64,000 nucleotides of DNA, from NCBI GenBank assembly GCA_019358945.1, contig JAHHIE010000037.1, positions 1-64,000 of the forward strand. Direction: 5' to 3'. The translations under genes and the position numbers were made by a program. The stretch's first letter is position 1, and each line of letters opens with the position of its first letter. Positions 18,351-27,134 of this stretch are shown one piece after another. Source of the stretch: Stenomitos rutilans HA7619-LM2. GTDB lineage: Bacteria; Cyanobacteriota; Cyanobacteriia; Leptolyngbyales; Leptolyngbyaceae. The notes beneath the pieces are model-generated. The model had not been told where the DNA came from. It ran no database searches and saw only the letters and a list, made by a program, of their open reading frames with translations.

Positions 18351-20546
18351 CTACTCCGCCATCTCCATCCTCGCTTGAATCCCCTGGCTGCTCAACGTCT
18401 GCATCAACTGGTCAGCTTTTGCACGATCGCCAAACGCACCCACTTGAATGAGCGATCGACCCTTAATCGATGTCCGAAAGGCATTGGGAAACGCGGCCCG
18501 TAGCTGTGTTTGCTGGCGATCATCCGCATCGACTACCACCCGGTAGGGCAACTTCACCGCTGCACTCGCACTACCCGATCGATAGACCATTGAAGCGCCA
18601 CCCACATTACCGATTGGGGCATTCGGGTCGGGCACAGGCAGCAACCCTGCATTCGTTAATGGCACAGGCCGAAATGATGCCGCTTGAGTACTGGTCACGG
18701 TCGTCATCGCCACAACGGGTCGAGGAGCTGATCGCCTTTCTGGTTCAGGCACTGGAATTTCCACCGCACCTGAGCGTTTCACAGAAAGGGGCACTTGGGC
18801 TGGCAGTGGAGCAGGCTGATTAAGATTCGCCGTGAGGTTGGCAGTGGAGCCACGGTTCAAGGCTACGGGTAGACGAGCGATCGGCCTGCTTAAACGTGGT
18901 GTCACTACGGCTGGAGGCAACGTGGCGCTGAATGATGGCGCTGATGGCTGTGCTGCTTGTGGCGCAGACGTTGGTGGTGCAACCGCAACCCTCACAATCT
19001 GGACAGGGCGGGATAAAGGCTTCGGCGAGACACCAGACAACGCGGTTGGTACTGGAAAGCCAGGATCTGTCAGGGCACTGGCTGGTGCCGCAACCGCCAC
19101 CACAGGTACGCCTGGGCGGGTTGACGACATCAATGGTTGAGTCGCTGGCACTGGAAAGGTTGATGCTGAGATGTCGTTGCCTGGTGACGCACGATCGACC
19201 CCTTCAGAGGATTGTTGCATTGGTTGGAGGGCTACTGGAGCACTACCATTCACCGGGCGATCGCCTTCTAAGCGTTGCCCAAAGGGAATCGTTTGACTTG
19301 CGGCGCTCGCAGATGTTGCTGACTTCTGGGCGCGAACCGGAGCCTTACTTCCAGAGGTGGATTTGTCGGCACTCGCGGGCGATGGCACCCCAGCCGAGAG
19401 CGCCACTAACCGACTGCTGCCAGAAGACGAACCTGTAGCAGCCCACGGTGTGGCAGCACCGGGTGACACCGCTCCCAGGCTAGTGCCTGCTAAATCCAGG
19501 CTGCCGCTGATTTTGTCCACATCATTTCCAAATGCTGGAATTTGCTGGCTTGCCCCTTTCACGTTGACATCAAACTGACCATTGTTGCGAAAGGAGTTAG
19601 CCCCCGGAGCGGCAGCAGTGCCCAAATTAGGGCGTGCCTGGGCGATCGCCACCAGGCCATCCCGCTGATTCCCCTCTACCGAATTGCCTTGCAACACGGG
19701 CTGCGCGCTTGCCTGCACCACAATCCCATCTTTATTTTGGGTAATGCGATTGCCTACCAGCAGGGGGGTGGCCTTCTGGTTAATGTTGATGGCAAACCCA
19801 GTTTGTTCAAAGATATTCTCCCGCACCTCTGACTGCGACGTGCCATAGATCGTGATGCCATTCGCGCCGTTCTGGTAAAAATAATTGTTGCGAATCAGCG
19901 GCGAACCATTGCCCATGACCGAGATGCCATCGTGCCCGCTTTCCGTAAAGGTGCTATCTACAATGGCAGGACTGGTGGACTCAATCCACACACCGTAGCC
20001 CTGCGGATCAGGATTTTTGACCGTCACCCCAGCCAAAATGGCCCGATCGGCTCCCACGATCGCCACTTTCTGCCGCGCAAACGCAGGACTTAGAATAAAG
20101 CCACTGCCCTGAATCACAATGCCCTGGCCTCGTGTTTCGGTATTGCCCTGCACCGTTACCTCTGGCTTGAGGCGCAGCGGAAACCGTTCGCCTGTCTCCT
20201 GGCTGTAGGTTCCTGGCGACAAGAGAATGACTGTACCCGCTTGAGCCACCTGCAATGCCTGCGTCACGGTCTTAAACGGGGCACGATCGCTCCCATCTGC
20301 TGTGGCATCATTGCCCGCCACTGGATCGACCAGCAGAACGGTTTGAGCAACGCTGCTGGTGGGTGCCGCAGCAAGGTTAGGGGCTGCAAAGTCAGCAGCA
20401 GAAACCGCTTGAGCAATGGCTGAAGTTTGGCTTCGATCGAGCAACGTCAGCGTTGCACAGCCAGCAACAATTAAAAGACAAACGGATGAACAGTGCCGCT
20501 TGGGCCAGGGCTTGGTGACGAAGTAAGGCATTGTAAGAGCAGTCAT
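18351..20546 (-). CDS. Secreted right-handed beta-helix protein with C-terminal SPOR domain
   Basis: 731 residues. A signal or anchor segment covers about 18-45 (CLLIVAGCATLTLL). Residues about 75-340 form a DUF1565-like start (VDPVAGNDATADGS.RAPFKTVTQAL) and a NosD/pectate-lyase-type parallel beta-helix (repeated SPAIVDSTF, SPLIRNNYF, QSEVRENIF, TPLLVGNRI units). A long Pro/Ala/Ser-rich linker runs to about 640. The C-terminal 75 residues, with SLIQVGAFGDRAKADQLMQT, are a SPOR-type domain. SPOR domains bind glycan-stripped peptidoglycan, so a cell-wall-bound surface or division-site role is possible. The carbohydrate substrate, if any, is unknown. Confidence 0.82.
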   Translation of the reverse strand: MTALTMPYFVTKPWPKRHCSSVCLLIVAGCATLTLLDRSQTSAIAQAVSAADFAAPNLAAAPTSSVAQTVLLVDPVAGNDATADGSDRAPFKTVTQALQVAQAGTVILLSPGTYSQETGERFPLRLKPEVTVQGNTETRGQGIVIQGSGFILSPAFARQKVAIVGADRAILAGVTVKNPDPQGYGVWIESTSPAIVDSTFTESGHDGISVMGNGSPLIRNNYFYQNGANGITIYGTSQSEVRENIFEQTGFAININQKATPLLVGNRITQNKDGIVVQASAQPVLQGNSVEGNQRDGLVAIAQARPNLGTAAAPGANSFRNNGQFDVNVKGASQQIPAFGNDVDKISGSLDLAGTSLGAVSPGAATPWAATGSSSGSSRLVALSAGVPSPASADKSTSGSKAPVRAQKSATSASAASQTIPFGQRLEGDRPVNGSAPVALQPMQQSSEGVDRASPGNDISASTFPVPATQPLMSSTRPGVPVVAVAAPASALTDPGFPVPTALSGVSPKPLSRPVQIVRVAVAPPTSAPQAAQPSAPSFSATLPPAVVTPRLSRPIARLPVALNRGSTANLTANLNQPAPLPAQVPLSVKRSGAVEIPVPEPERRSAPRPVVAMTTVTSTQAASFRPVPLTNAGLLPVPDPNAPIGNVGGASMVYRSGSASAAVKLPYRVVVDADDRQQTQLRAAFPNAFRTSIKGRSLIQVGAFGDRAKADQLMQTLSSQGIQARMEMAE

Positions 20547-20953
20547 GAGAGGAGCGATTGAGGATCAACGTGCAGAAGCCGCAACGTGATCCACCAGATA
20601 GTGGTTCAAAGCAACTAAAAACCAGCTCAAAGCCTGACGGCAATTGAACTTGAAGGGAACGTGCGCTGAACTCTGGTCAACTTTACTCGATCCTTTTGTG
20701 TTTGAAACACATAATTTTGTGCAGCAATGAGAAGAAGGTATGGCGCTTCTCTTTGATTTGTGAAAGTTGCTTCAGACTAGCTTTCAGCTTTCTAGACTAG
20801 GCTGATCACTAGAAGCTGAAAGCTTAAACCATCACATGCTGCTCATGAATGATTTAGAGCTGCTTAGAAGACAAAGAGTAAGAAGCGTCAAGGAAAAAGC
20901 CGCTAGCTTCATTCACGCACTCCTGATTCTCTTTAATCAGTCTTCAATACTCA
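20547..20953. other. Gene-free stretch with an AGCTTTCAGC hairpin
   Basis: No gene is apparent. AGCTTTCAGCTTTCTAG (20779-20795) pairs with CTAGAAGCTGAAAGCT (20809-20824) with one bulge. The same core sequence forms the hairpin at 58893-58931, so it is a dispersed repeat. The rest carries the presumed promoter of the beta-helix gene on the minus strand. Confidence 0.55.
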
Positions 20954-21209
20954 TTGATGAGCCTGTTAAGACTGAGAAGTGAGGTGGGGATGCTCATGAA
21001 TGAGCCTGTCAAGACTGATTAATGAGGTGGGGATACTCATTAATGAGTTCTAGAGGCTCGTAAATGAGTCCTACAATGCTCGTGAATGAGGTCTGGAGAC
21101 TCATTAAAGTCGATGCGATGCTCGTGAATGAGGTCTGGAGACTGGTGAATGAGTCTTTGCGATTCATGAATGAGGTCCGTGATACTCATTTACGAGTCTC
21201 CAAGCCTCA
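20954..21209. repeat. 21/22-bp array of near-palindromic CTCATTAATGAG-type sites
   Basis: About twelve sites of the form CTC(A/G)TNAATGAG recur every 20-22 bases, for example ACTCATTAATGAG near 21028 and GCTCGTGAATGAG near 21079 and 21121. Most are near-palindromes, so the array differs in nature from the 8.9-kb array although the period is the same. It ends about 290 bases before the thiE start. No spacers separate the units. Confidence 0.75.
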
Positions 21210-21499
21210 CGACTGAAGATTAGAAACTGCATTCCTGAGCCTGCGACAGTCTTAAAATGCTGCTTGACCGCCAAGACCCTATAGATCAGTTGGGTTAAAC
21301 CTGGTGGAACTCTGAAATCTGCTCGCTACCAGGCTCCCACTTGGGAACCAGAAGGCACCTTCGAGATGCTTTGGTAAAGCAACCCAAGGCTTCTCCCCTC
21401 ACCGCACAATGGAAGCAAGCGACACTCCTTACCCCTCTTCCCTCTGGCATCCCTGCTCATAACCCGATAGCCTGGAGACAGTTATCGATCGAGACTTCT

Positions 21500-22546
21500 A
21501 TGGGCAATACAGACAGTCAGGCTCGGTTTGTGCAGCTTGCACTTTGCCGCATCTTAGATGCCAACTTAGACCGTGCTCGTGAAGGGTTGAGAACGATCGA
21601 AGAGTGGTGTCGTTTTGGCTTGGATGATGTTGCGCTGACGGATGAGTGCAAGCATTTGCGGCAGGAATTGGCGCACTGGCATACCCCTGATCTGCGTGCA
21701 GCGAGAGATACACCAGGGGATGCGGGAACGGCGTTGACCCATCCCAGCGAGGCAGAGCGATCAAGTGTTCAGGATGTGCTGCAAGCCAATTTATGTCGTG
21801 TCCAGGAGGCATTGCGCGTTTTAGAGGAGTATGGGAAAGTTCATAGCCCCGCAATGGGAGAGGCATGTAAGCAAATGCGCTACCGAGTGTATACGTTAGA
21901 AAGCAAACTGACGGCGTACACACGGCAACAGCAACTCGATCGATCGCGACTGTACCTCGTCACGTCTCCAACCGAGAATTTTTTTACCACAGTGGAAGCA
22001 GCGCTCAAGGGCGGATTAACCCTGGTGCAGTATCGGGACAAAACGGCGGATGATGACGTGCGTTTACGGAATGCCGAGAAGCTTTGCCATCTCTGTCATC
22101 GCTACGGTGCGTTGTTTATTGTGAACGATCGCGTTGATCTGGCGATCGCGGTAGGTGCTGATGGCGTGCATCTGGGGCAACAGGATATTCCGATCGCGCT
22201 GGCACGACAGTTGCTTGGCTCCCAGCGCCTCATTGGACGCTCTACACATTGTCCCGATGACCTTCATCGCGCCATTCAGGAAGGGGCTGATTACATCGGC
22301 GTGGGGCCTGTTTACGAAACACCTACAAAAGCCGGAAGACCCGCCGCAGGTTTCGACTACGTGCGCTATGCAGCTACCCATGCGACCATTCCCTGGTTTG
22401 CGATCGGGGGCATCGACACAAACAATTTGTCGGACGTCTTGGCAGCTAAGGTCAAACGTGTGGCGATCGTCCGCGCCATTATGCACGCTGAACACCCAAC
22501 CCAAACAACGCAATTTTTTCTGTCTCAACTTGCTCAGGAGGCTTGA
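21500..22546 (+). CDS. thiE: Thiamine-phosphate synthase with extra N-terminal domain
   Basis: 348 residues from the ATG at 21500; the open frame reaches back to 21341 but lacks family support. Residues about 10-130 form the helical domain (ILDANLDRAREGLRTIEEW, then ANLCRVQEALRVLEEYGK) that cyanobacterial ThiE proteins carry, ThiD2-like by resemblance. Residues about 145-345 are the ThiE TIM barrel: LTLVQYRDK, FIVNDRVDLAIAVGADGVHL, GRSTH and ADYIGVGPVYETPTK. It joins the thiazole and pyrimidine moieties to make thiamine phosphate. No TPP riboswitch was recognised upstream. The next gene starts 131 bases later. Confidence 0.93.
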   Translation: MGNTDSQARFVQLALCRILDANLDRAREGLRTIEEWCRFGLDDVALTDECKHLRQELAHWHTPDLRAARDTPGDAGTALTHPSEAERSSVQDVLQANLCRVQEALRVLEEYGKVHSPAMGEACKQMRYRVYTLESKLTAYTRQQQLDRSRLYLVTSPTENFFTTVEAALKGGLTLVQYRDKTADDDVRLRNAEKLCHLCHRYGALFIVNDRVDLAIAVGADGVHLGQQDIPIALARQLLGSQRLIGRSTHCPDDLHRAIQEGADYIGVGPVYETPTKAGRPAAGFDYVRYAATHATIPWFAIGGIDTNNLSDVLAAKVKRVAIVRAIMHAEHPTQTTQFFLSQLAQEA

Positions 22547-22677
22547 ATTAAGGAAGCCCGCTCGTAACGCTCCGGATCATAAGGCAATCGGTGAATACTC
22601 AAATTTGCCCCAACTGCGCATGAATTTTCTCTACCGCTAAAGCCATTGGCTCTTCCTCCAAAAGTACAGGTGATCTC

Positions 22678-23274
22678 ATGCATAAACCACAATGGACAAA
22701 GAATCTTCACCACCTGTTCCCAACTGCACTGTTTGCCTTTCAGCTAAAAGACTATGCTCAGCTAAACCAACAGCTTTTAAACACCATTTATCAGCTCAAG
22801 CAACTCGATCGAGGCTATGCAGCTTCAAACGTTCTGGGCTGGCATAGCAAAAGCAACTTATTTGAATTAGAAGAACTCCAACCGTTTAAGGCGTTAATAG
22901 ATGCAGCCGTTTTAGAAGTCGCTCAAGCCGTTGGCTATGGCGATATTCTTATTAAACCCGCTAATTGTTGGGCAAACGTAAATTCCAAATATGCCAGTAA
23001 TAAGATTCACGACCATGCCAATTGCCTGTTTAGCGGCGTTTATTATGTGAAAATGCCAAAAGATTCCGGCAACTTGATGTTCTACGATCCGCGTAGTGCC
23101 AAAGCATTCTATAAACCTCTCGTGTCAAACTTTACGGCCTATACAGCAGACGCGGTTGCCCATGCGGCAGAAGAAGGATTATTGCTCATTTTTCCAAGCT
23201 GGTTAAAGCATGGCGTAGAACCCAATTTAAGCGATGAAGACAGAATAAGTATTAGTTTTAACTACGTCTTCTAA
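22678..23274 (+). CDS. Putative 2-oxoglutarate/Fe(II) oxygenase of the TIGR02466 type
   Basis: 198 residues. The double-stranded beta-helix pattern is visible: IHDHANCLFSGVYYVK supplies the HxH/D metal ligands, GNLMFYDPR the next strand, and FPSWLKHGVEPN the distal histidine. DEDRISISFNYVF gives the arginine that binds the 2-oxoglutarate carboxylate and the closing strand. Family members are small, of unknown substrate, often called putative 2OG-Fe(II) oxygenases; some occur in cyanophages. All ligand positions look intact, so an active enzyme is plausible. Confidence 0.78.
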   Translation: MHKPQWTKNLHHLFPTALFAFQLKDYAQLNQQLLNTIYQLKQLDRGYAASNVLGWHSKSNLFELEELQPFKALIDAAVLEVAQAVGYGDILIKPANCWANVNSKYASNKIHDHANCLFSGVYYVKMPKDSGNLMFYDPRSAKAFYKPLVSNFTAYTADAVAHAAEEGLLLIFPSWLKHGVEPNLSDEDRISISFNYVF

Positions 23275-23342
23275 TGCCTTTCCAGATTAAGGTTAAAAGC
23301 ACTGAGTCACTCAAGCGATCGGTGGAATGAAGACACTGAGCT

Positions 23343-24632
23343 ATGCAAGAAACAAAGTTTCCACCAGCCGACATCAACAGTCCAAACATTTGGCTTTCAT
23401 TACCTCTCTGGGCATTTGCCCTGACGATGGGACTGTTGAGCCGCCTCGTGATTCTCGTCAGCATGATGTTCATTGCGCCGCTCGCCTCGTCTGGCAGTAC
23501 GCGACTGGCGATCGGCGATTGGCACGTTCTAGCCGGATGGGACAGCGTTCATTACCTCGGCATTGCCACTAGAGGCTACGAGTACGCAGCGGATGGCATC
23601 GGCCATAATGTCGCCTTTTTTCCCATGCTGCCGCTGCTGATTAAAGCAGGTATGAGGCTAGGCTTGCCACCAGACTTAGCAGGAGTGCTGATCAACAATG
23701 CTGCTTTTTTGGGGGCACTAATGGTTTTGGCGGGTTGGGTAGACGATCGCTATGGTCAGAAAGTGGCGCGATGGTCAGTTGCAGCTCTAGCCTGGTGCCC
23801 GTTTTCACTCTTTGGCACTGTGCTGTATACAGAAGGCTTGTTTTTACTTTGCAGTACGGCAGCCTTGCGGGCATTCGATCGTCGTCGGCATGCTTGGGCA
23901 GCGTTTTGGGGTTGCTTAGCCAGTGGCACTCGTTTGCCTGGATTGACCCTCGCACCAGCCTTTTTGCTGGTCGCCTGGAAAGAGCGGCGCTCGTGGTCTG
24001 CGTATCTTGCCGCGATCGCGTCTACAGGAGGCGTGCTGCTCTTTAGCCTCTTTTGTTGGGTGCAGTTTCACGATCCCCTGGCGTTTTTGAAGGTACAAAA
24101 AGCATGGCACCCCCTCGGACTCATTTATGGTGAAGGCTGGCTGAAGTCGTTCGTACAAATTACCCTCGGCCCCGCAACCTGGAATCAAGGCAAGATTGCT
24201 GATCCGCTGTATCCCATCGCGTTCGCAGTGCTTTGTGGCTTGGGGTGGCTATTGTGGCGCTTCCACACGCGTTTAGGCAAAAGAGTGACGTACTACGGAG
24301 CGTGCACGATCGGACTGCTGCTGTGGCTATTAGCTGGTTCGCCGCTGATTAATGTCGTCATGGTTTGGGGGAGCGTTTACTTACTCTGGCGATTTCGCCG
24401 GACACTGCCACCCGTCGCGGTCGTTTACGGATTCCTGAGCTTGGCTTTGATTTTGAGTTCAGGCAGAACGATTTCGGCTGAGCGTCATACCTACGGAGTC
24501 GTTTCGCTGGCGATCGCTTTTGGCCTGTTGCTGTCGCGCCACCCCCGTTGGGGCTTCTCAGTCTTGAGCTTTTTGGCTGTACTGCTGGTCAGCCTCTCAC
24601 TTCGCTTTGCACAACACCTATGGGCTGGATAA
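23343..24632 (+). CDS. PIG-V-like integral membrane mannosyltransferase
   Basis: 429 residues with about ten hydrophobic segments. The first loop carries GWDSVHYLGIATRGYEY, and FFPMLPLLIKAGM follows. This WD..HY..IA..GY...FFP..P signature is shared with eukaryotic PIG-V and bacterial relatives (GT-C fold), where the Asp of WD is catalytic. It should transfer a sugar from a polyprenyl-phosphate donor on the outer face of the membrane. The acceptor is unknown. The gene is 68 bases after the oxygenase gene. Confidence 0.8.
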   Translation: MQETKFPPADINSPNIWLSLPLWAFALTMGLLSRLVILVSMMFIAPLASSGSTRLAIGDWHVLAGWDSVHYLGIATRGYEYAADGIGHNVAFFPMLPLLIKAGMRLGLPPDLAGVLINNAAFLGALMVLAGWVDDRYGQKVARWSVAALAWCPFSLFGTVLYTEGLFLLCSTAALRAFDRRRHAWAAFWGCLASGTRLPGLTLAPAFLLVAWKERRSWSAYLAAIASTGGVLLFSLFCWVQFHDPLAFLKVQKAWHPLGLIYGEGWLKSFVQITLGPATWNQGKIADPLYPIAFAVLCGLGWLLWRFHTRLGKRVTYYGACTIGLLLWLLAGSPLINVVMVWGSVYLLWRFRRTLPPVAVVYGFLSLALILSSGRTISAERHTYGVVSLAIAFGLLLSRHPRWGFSVLSFLAVLLVSLSLRFAQHLWAG

Positions 24633-24686
24633 AGATTGTGGCTAGGGACTCAATCGTAGAGCCACGTATAATTACCCGATAATCTC

Positions 24687-24789
24687 ATACCGATTTAAAG
24701 GCATGATCACTCAAGATTGATCGCCGCGTAGGGGCACGGCATTACCGTGCCCCTACAGAATGTGCAACATTCCCCACTTAAACTGGTAT
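24687..24789. repeat. Dispersed repeat, family 2, copy B
   Basis: Shares ATACCGATTTAAAG at the left end, the inner palindrome GTAGGGGCACGGC/GCCGTGCCCC plus TAC, and the right end TTAAACTGGTAT with copy A at 7068-7161. Non-coding. Confidence 0.72.
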
Positions 24790-24831
24790 CGGTAGCCTGG
24801 TCTAAATAGATTTCATAATGCTGTTAAAACC

Positions 24832-24857
24832 AAAAAAAAGGGAGCAAAACTGCTCCC
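24832..24857 (-). terminator. Strong rho-independent terminator, minus strand
   Basis: Read on the minus strand, GGGAGCA-GTTT-TGCTCCC is a perfect 7-bp stem followed by eight T (24839-24832). It lies 43 bases beyond the TAG at 24901. The nearest annotated minus-strand gene ends at 25223, some 370 bases away, so a short transcript in between is expected. Confidence 0.85.
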
Positions 24858-24900
24858 CTCAGCCTCTCATGATAAACGAAAACTCTTCTACAGAGCCGTG

Positions 24901-25164
24901 CTACGAATCGGCAACCACACCGAATGCTGGAGTTTCAGTAAGCTTACGGTCTGTTTGAATGACTTTCTTAGACCTAGTGTAAACCCTGAAGCCATTCACT
25001 CAGTAAAGTCGCGGTGTAATCTCATCACGGTGCATCAAGCTTAGATAAAGCTCAGTCGAATAACCTACGTGCACACCGCAAGAGCCAATCATTGAGGCAG
25101 CAAAGACGCGGAAGAAAACACATTGTGATTTGTAGCTGTCAGCATTTCTCTCAAGGCTAATCAC
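24901..25164 (-). CDS. Small unrecognised minus-strand unit; frame interrupted by one TGA
   Basis: Starting GTG at 25164 the frame reads 54 residues (SYKSQCVFFRVFAASM, later YLSLMHRDEITPRLY), then TGA at 25000-25002. It continues in the same frame from GTG (VNGFRVYTRSKKVIQ...AFGVVADS) for 32 residues to TAG at 24901-24903. The second part begins directly behind the TGA. An alternative start is ATG at 25092. If TGA replaced TGG, one 87-residue protein would result. Against coding: no clear Shine-Dalgarno sequence, and 25011-25079 folds into GCGGTGT/ACACCGC with inner AAGCTT/AAGCT pairing, as in a structured RNA. I do not recognise the protein. The strong terminator behind it argues for a real transcript either way. 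Confidence 0.4.
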
Positions 25165-25222
25165 TGAGCGCTAAAACCCGACCAAAATCAGAGATTTTTC
25201 AACAAGCACCTTTGCTGAAACC

Positions 25223-26395
25223 TCAATGCGATCGCAAGAAATCAGCGATTCTAGCCACTGCTGCTTGCAAGATCGTTGGTTCATGCACAAGGGCAAATCG
25301 TACATAGCCCTCGCCAGACTTGCCAAACCCAGCACCGGGGGAAGCGGCAACGCCCGTCGCTTCAACTAATTGGGTGCAAAATTGCATGGAGTTTTTTGAC
25401 CAGGGTTCTGGAAGTTTCGCCCAGACGTACATCGTGGCAACGGGCAATGGCACCTGCCAACCTATCTCGTGAAGTGCGTTAACAAACGCATTCCGACGTT
25501 GACGAAAGATTTCGATTCCTGCGCTGACCCCTGCTTGCGGTCCTGTAAGCGCCGCGATCGCTCCGTTCAAAATGCCACGATACTGATTGAAGTCCACAGC
25601 GGATTTGACCTGCCTCAAAGCGCGAATCAAAGCGGCATTGCCGATCGCGTAGCCCACTCGGAAACCGCCCATGTTGTAGGACTTCGACATCGTGAAAAAC
25701 TCGATCGAAACCGTTTTTTCACGGTCTGCTTGCAGGACAGAAGGCGGCTGCACACCGTCAAACACAAAATCTGGATAGGGGAAATCATGCACCAGCACGA
25801 GAGCATGCTGCTGACAGAAGGCTACGGCTGCTTGGAAAAACGATAAGGGCGCGATCGCCGTTGTGGGATTGTGAGGATAGCTCAACACCATCATGCGTGA
25901 CTGTGCCAACACCTGGGTGGGAATATCCTCAAATACAGGTAGAAAGCCACGCTCAGCCTCTAACGGCATCAGGTAAATTTGCCCACTTGCCAGGTGAACA
26001 CCACTTGCATGAGAGGGATAGCCCGGATCTTGAAGTAGCGCAAAATCACCTGGGTTGAGAATGGCTAGCGGCAGATGGGCCGTCCCTTCTTGAGACCCAA
26101 TCAGGGGCAGCACCTCAGTTTCTGGATCAACCGTAACGCCAAACTTTTGGGTGTACCAGGTGGCTGCTGTTTGCCGAAACGCCTGCGTCCCGTGAAACAG
26201 CAAATAGCCGTGCGTGCTGGGATCGGGGAGAGATTGCACGATCGCTTCCAGCACGTGGGGTTGGGCTGGTAGGTCTGATGATCCCAACGATAAGTCAATA
26301 ATGGTTCGGCCTGCGGCTCTGGCCCTGGTCTTGGCCTGATCCATGTCAGCAAACACATTCGATTGGAGCGGTTCTAGACGTTTGGCAAATTGCAT
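25223..26395 (-). CDS. PLP-dependent class I/II aminotransferase
   Basis: 390 residues, fold type I. Visible motifs: LSLGSSDLPAQP at the N-terminus, the PLP-phosphate/ring region LIGSQEGTAHL, YPHNPTTA (conserved Asn), HDFPYPD (conserved Asp/Tyr) and MSKSYNMGGFRVGYAIGN with the Schiff-base lysine. The sequence sits close to the group annotated as LL-diaminopimelate or alanine/aspartate aminotransferases in cyanobacteria. Substrate remains open. The ATG at 26395 gives a normal N-terminus. Thioredoxin is 219 bases upstream, probably a separate unit. Confidence 0.88.
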   Translation of the reverse strand: MQFAKRLEPLQSNVFADMDQAKTRARAAGRTIIDLSLGSSDLPAQPHVLEAIVQSLPDPSTHGYLLFHGTQAFRQTAATWYTQKFGVTVDPETEVLPLIGSQEGTAHLPLAILNPGDFALLQDPGYPSHASGVHLASGQIYLMPLEAERGFLPVFEDIPTQVLAQSRMMVLSYPHNPTTAIAPLSFFQAAVAFCQQHALVLVHDFPYPDFVFDGVQPPSVLQADREKTVSIEFFTMSKSYNMGGFRVGYAIGNAALIRALRQVKSAVDFNQYRGILNGAIAALTGPQAGVSAGIEIFRQRRNAFVNALHEIGWQVPLPVATMYVWAKLPEPWSKNSMQFCTQLVEATGVAASPGAGFGKSGEGYVRFALVHEPTILQAAVARIADFLRSH

Positions 26396-26614
26396 AGCGG
26401 TTGGCCGTTAGCTGTTAGCGTTCAGCTTCCAACAGAGCGTGTAGGGTAGAGGCTCTCAGTTTATCGCTTTCGCGTGACCACAACGCAGCTATAAACTCTA
26501 GTCCCCGGAACTGTCAAACCTATGTAATCCTGGCGATCGACGCTTAGCTCTGGAAAAAGCTGACGGCTGACCGCTGGTAGCCAAACCCAACGGAACGATG
26601 GCTGCTTACCAGAT

Positions 26615-26941
26615 CTAAGCCAAATACGGATTCAGAACGCTTTCTAATTTTTGCTTACTAATCGCGCCTTCTGTGGCTTCCAACACTTCCCCAGCTTTAA
26701 ACAACCGAAAGGCAGGAACGCCTTCAATCTTGTATTTGGCAACGGCTGTAGGGTTGGGATCGACCTCCATTTTGACGATTTTGATGCGATCGCCATAACT
26801 TGCTGCCAACCCGCTCACGATCGAAGTCATCAGCCGACAAGGACCGCACCAACTAGCCCAAAAGTATACCAGCACGGGTTGAGTCGCCTGCAAAACTTCT
26901 GTCTCAAACTCAGGGTCCGAAATTGTAATGACGCTACTCAT
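26615..26941 (-). CDS. Thioredoxin
   Basis: 108 residues, a single thioredoxin domain. The active site is WCGPC at 31-35 within VYFWASWCGPCRLM. The cis-proline loop EGVPAFRLFKAGE and the FKAGE turn are conserved. It should reduce disulfides in the cytoplasm using thioredoxin reductase. The sequence is more divergent than typical m-type TrxA (VEVDPNPTA rather than KLNVDEN), so it is probably one of the secondary cyanobacterial thioredoxins. Confidence 0.9.
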   Translation of the reverse strand: MSSVITISDPEFETEVLQATQPVLVYFWASWCGPCRLMTSIVSGLAASYGDRIKIVKMEVDPNPTAVAKYKIEGVPAFRLFKAGEVLEATEGAISKQKLESVLNPYLA

Positions 26942-27134
26942 ACCCGCTTTGCAACCATGTCACAAGGATTCATACTTCCGTATTCTGACGTGTTTTGTGA
27001 CGCAACGACAAACAGAGGTGTGAAAAAGGCTAAAGGATAAAACGACTGAGCAACAAGACCCAAGTATTGATTCACACAGTCAGGCATGAATTCACCATCC
27101 TTAGCCTTTAGCCTTCATCCTTTAGCCTTCCTTC

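Noticed and set aside
20954-21209. CRISPR array
   Set aside because: Units follow one another without unique spacers, repeats are too short and variable, and no cas gene is present. The same holds for 8853-9167.
21210-21499. TPP riboswitch before thiE
   Set aside because: The conserved CTGAGA and ACCC..GAACCTGATCTGG-type elements were not found.
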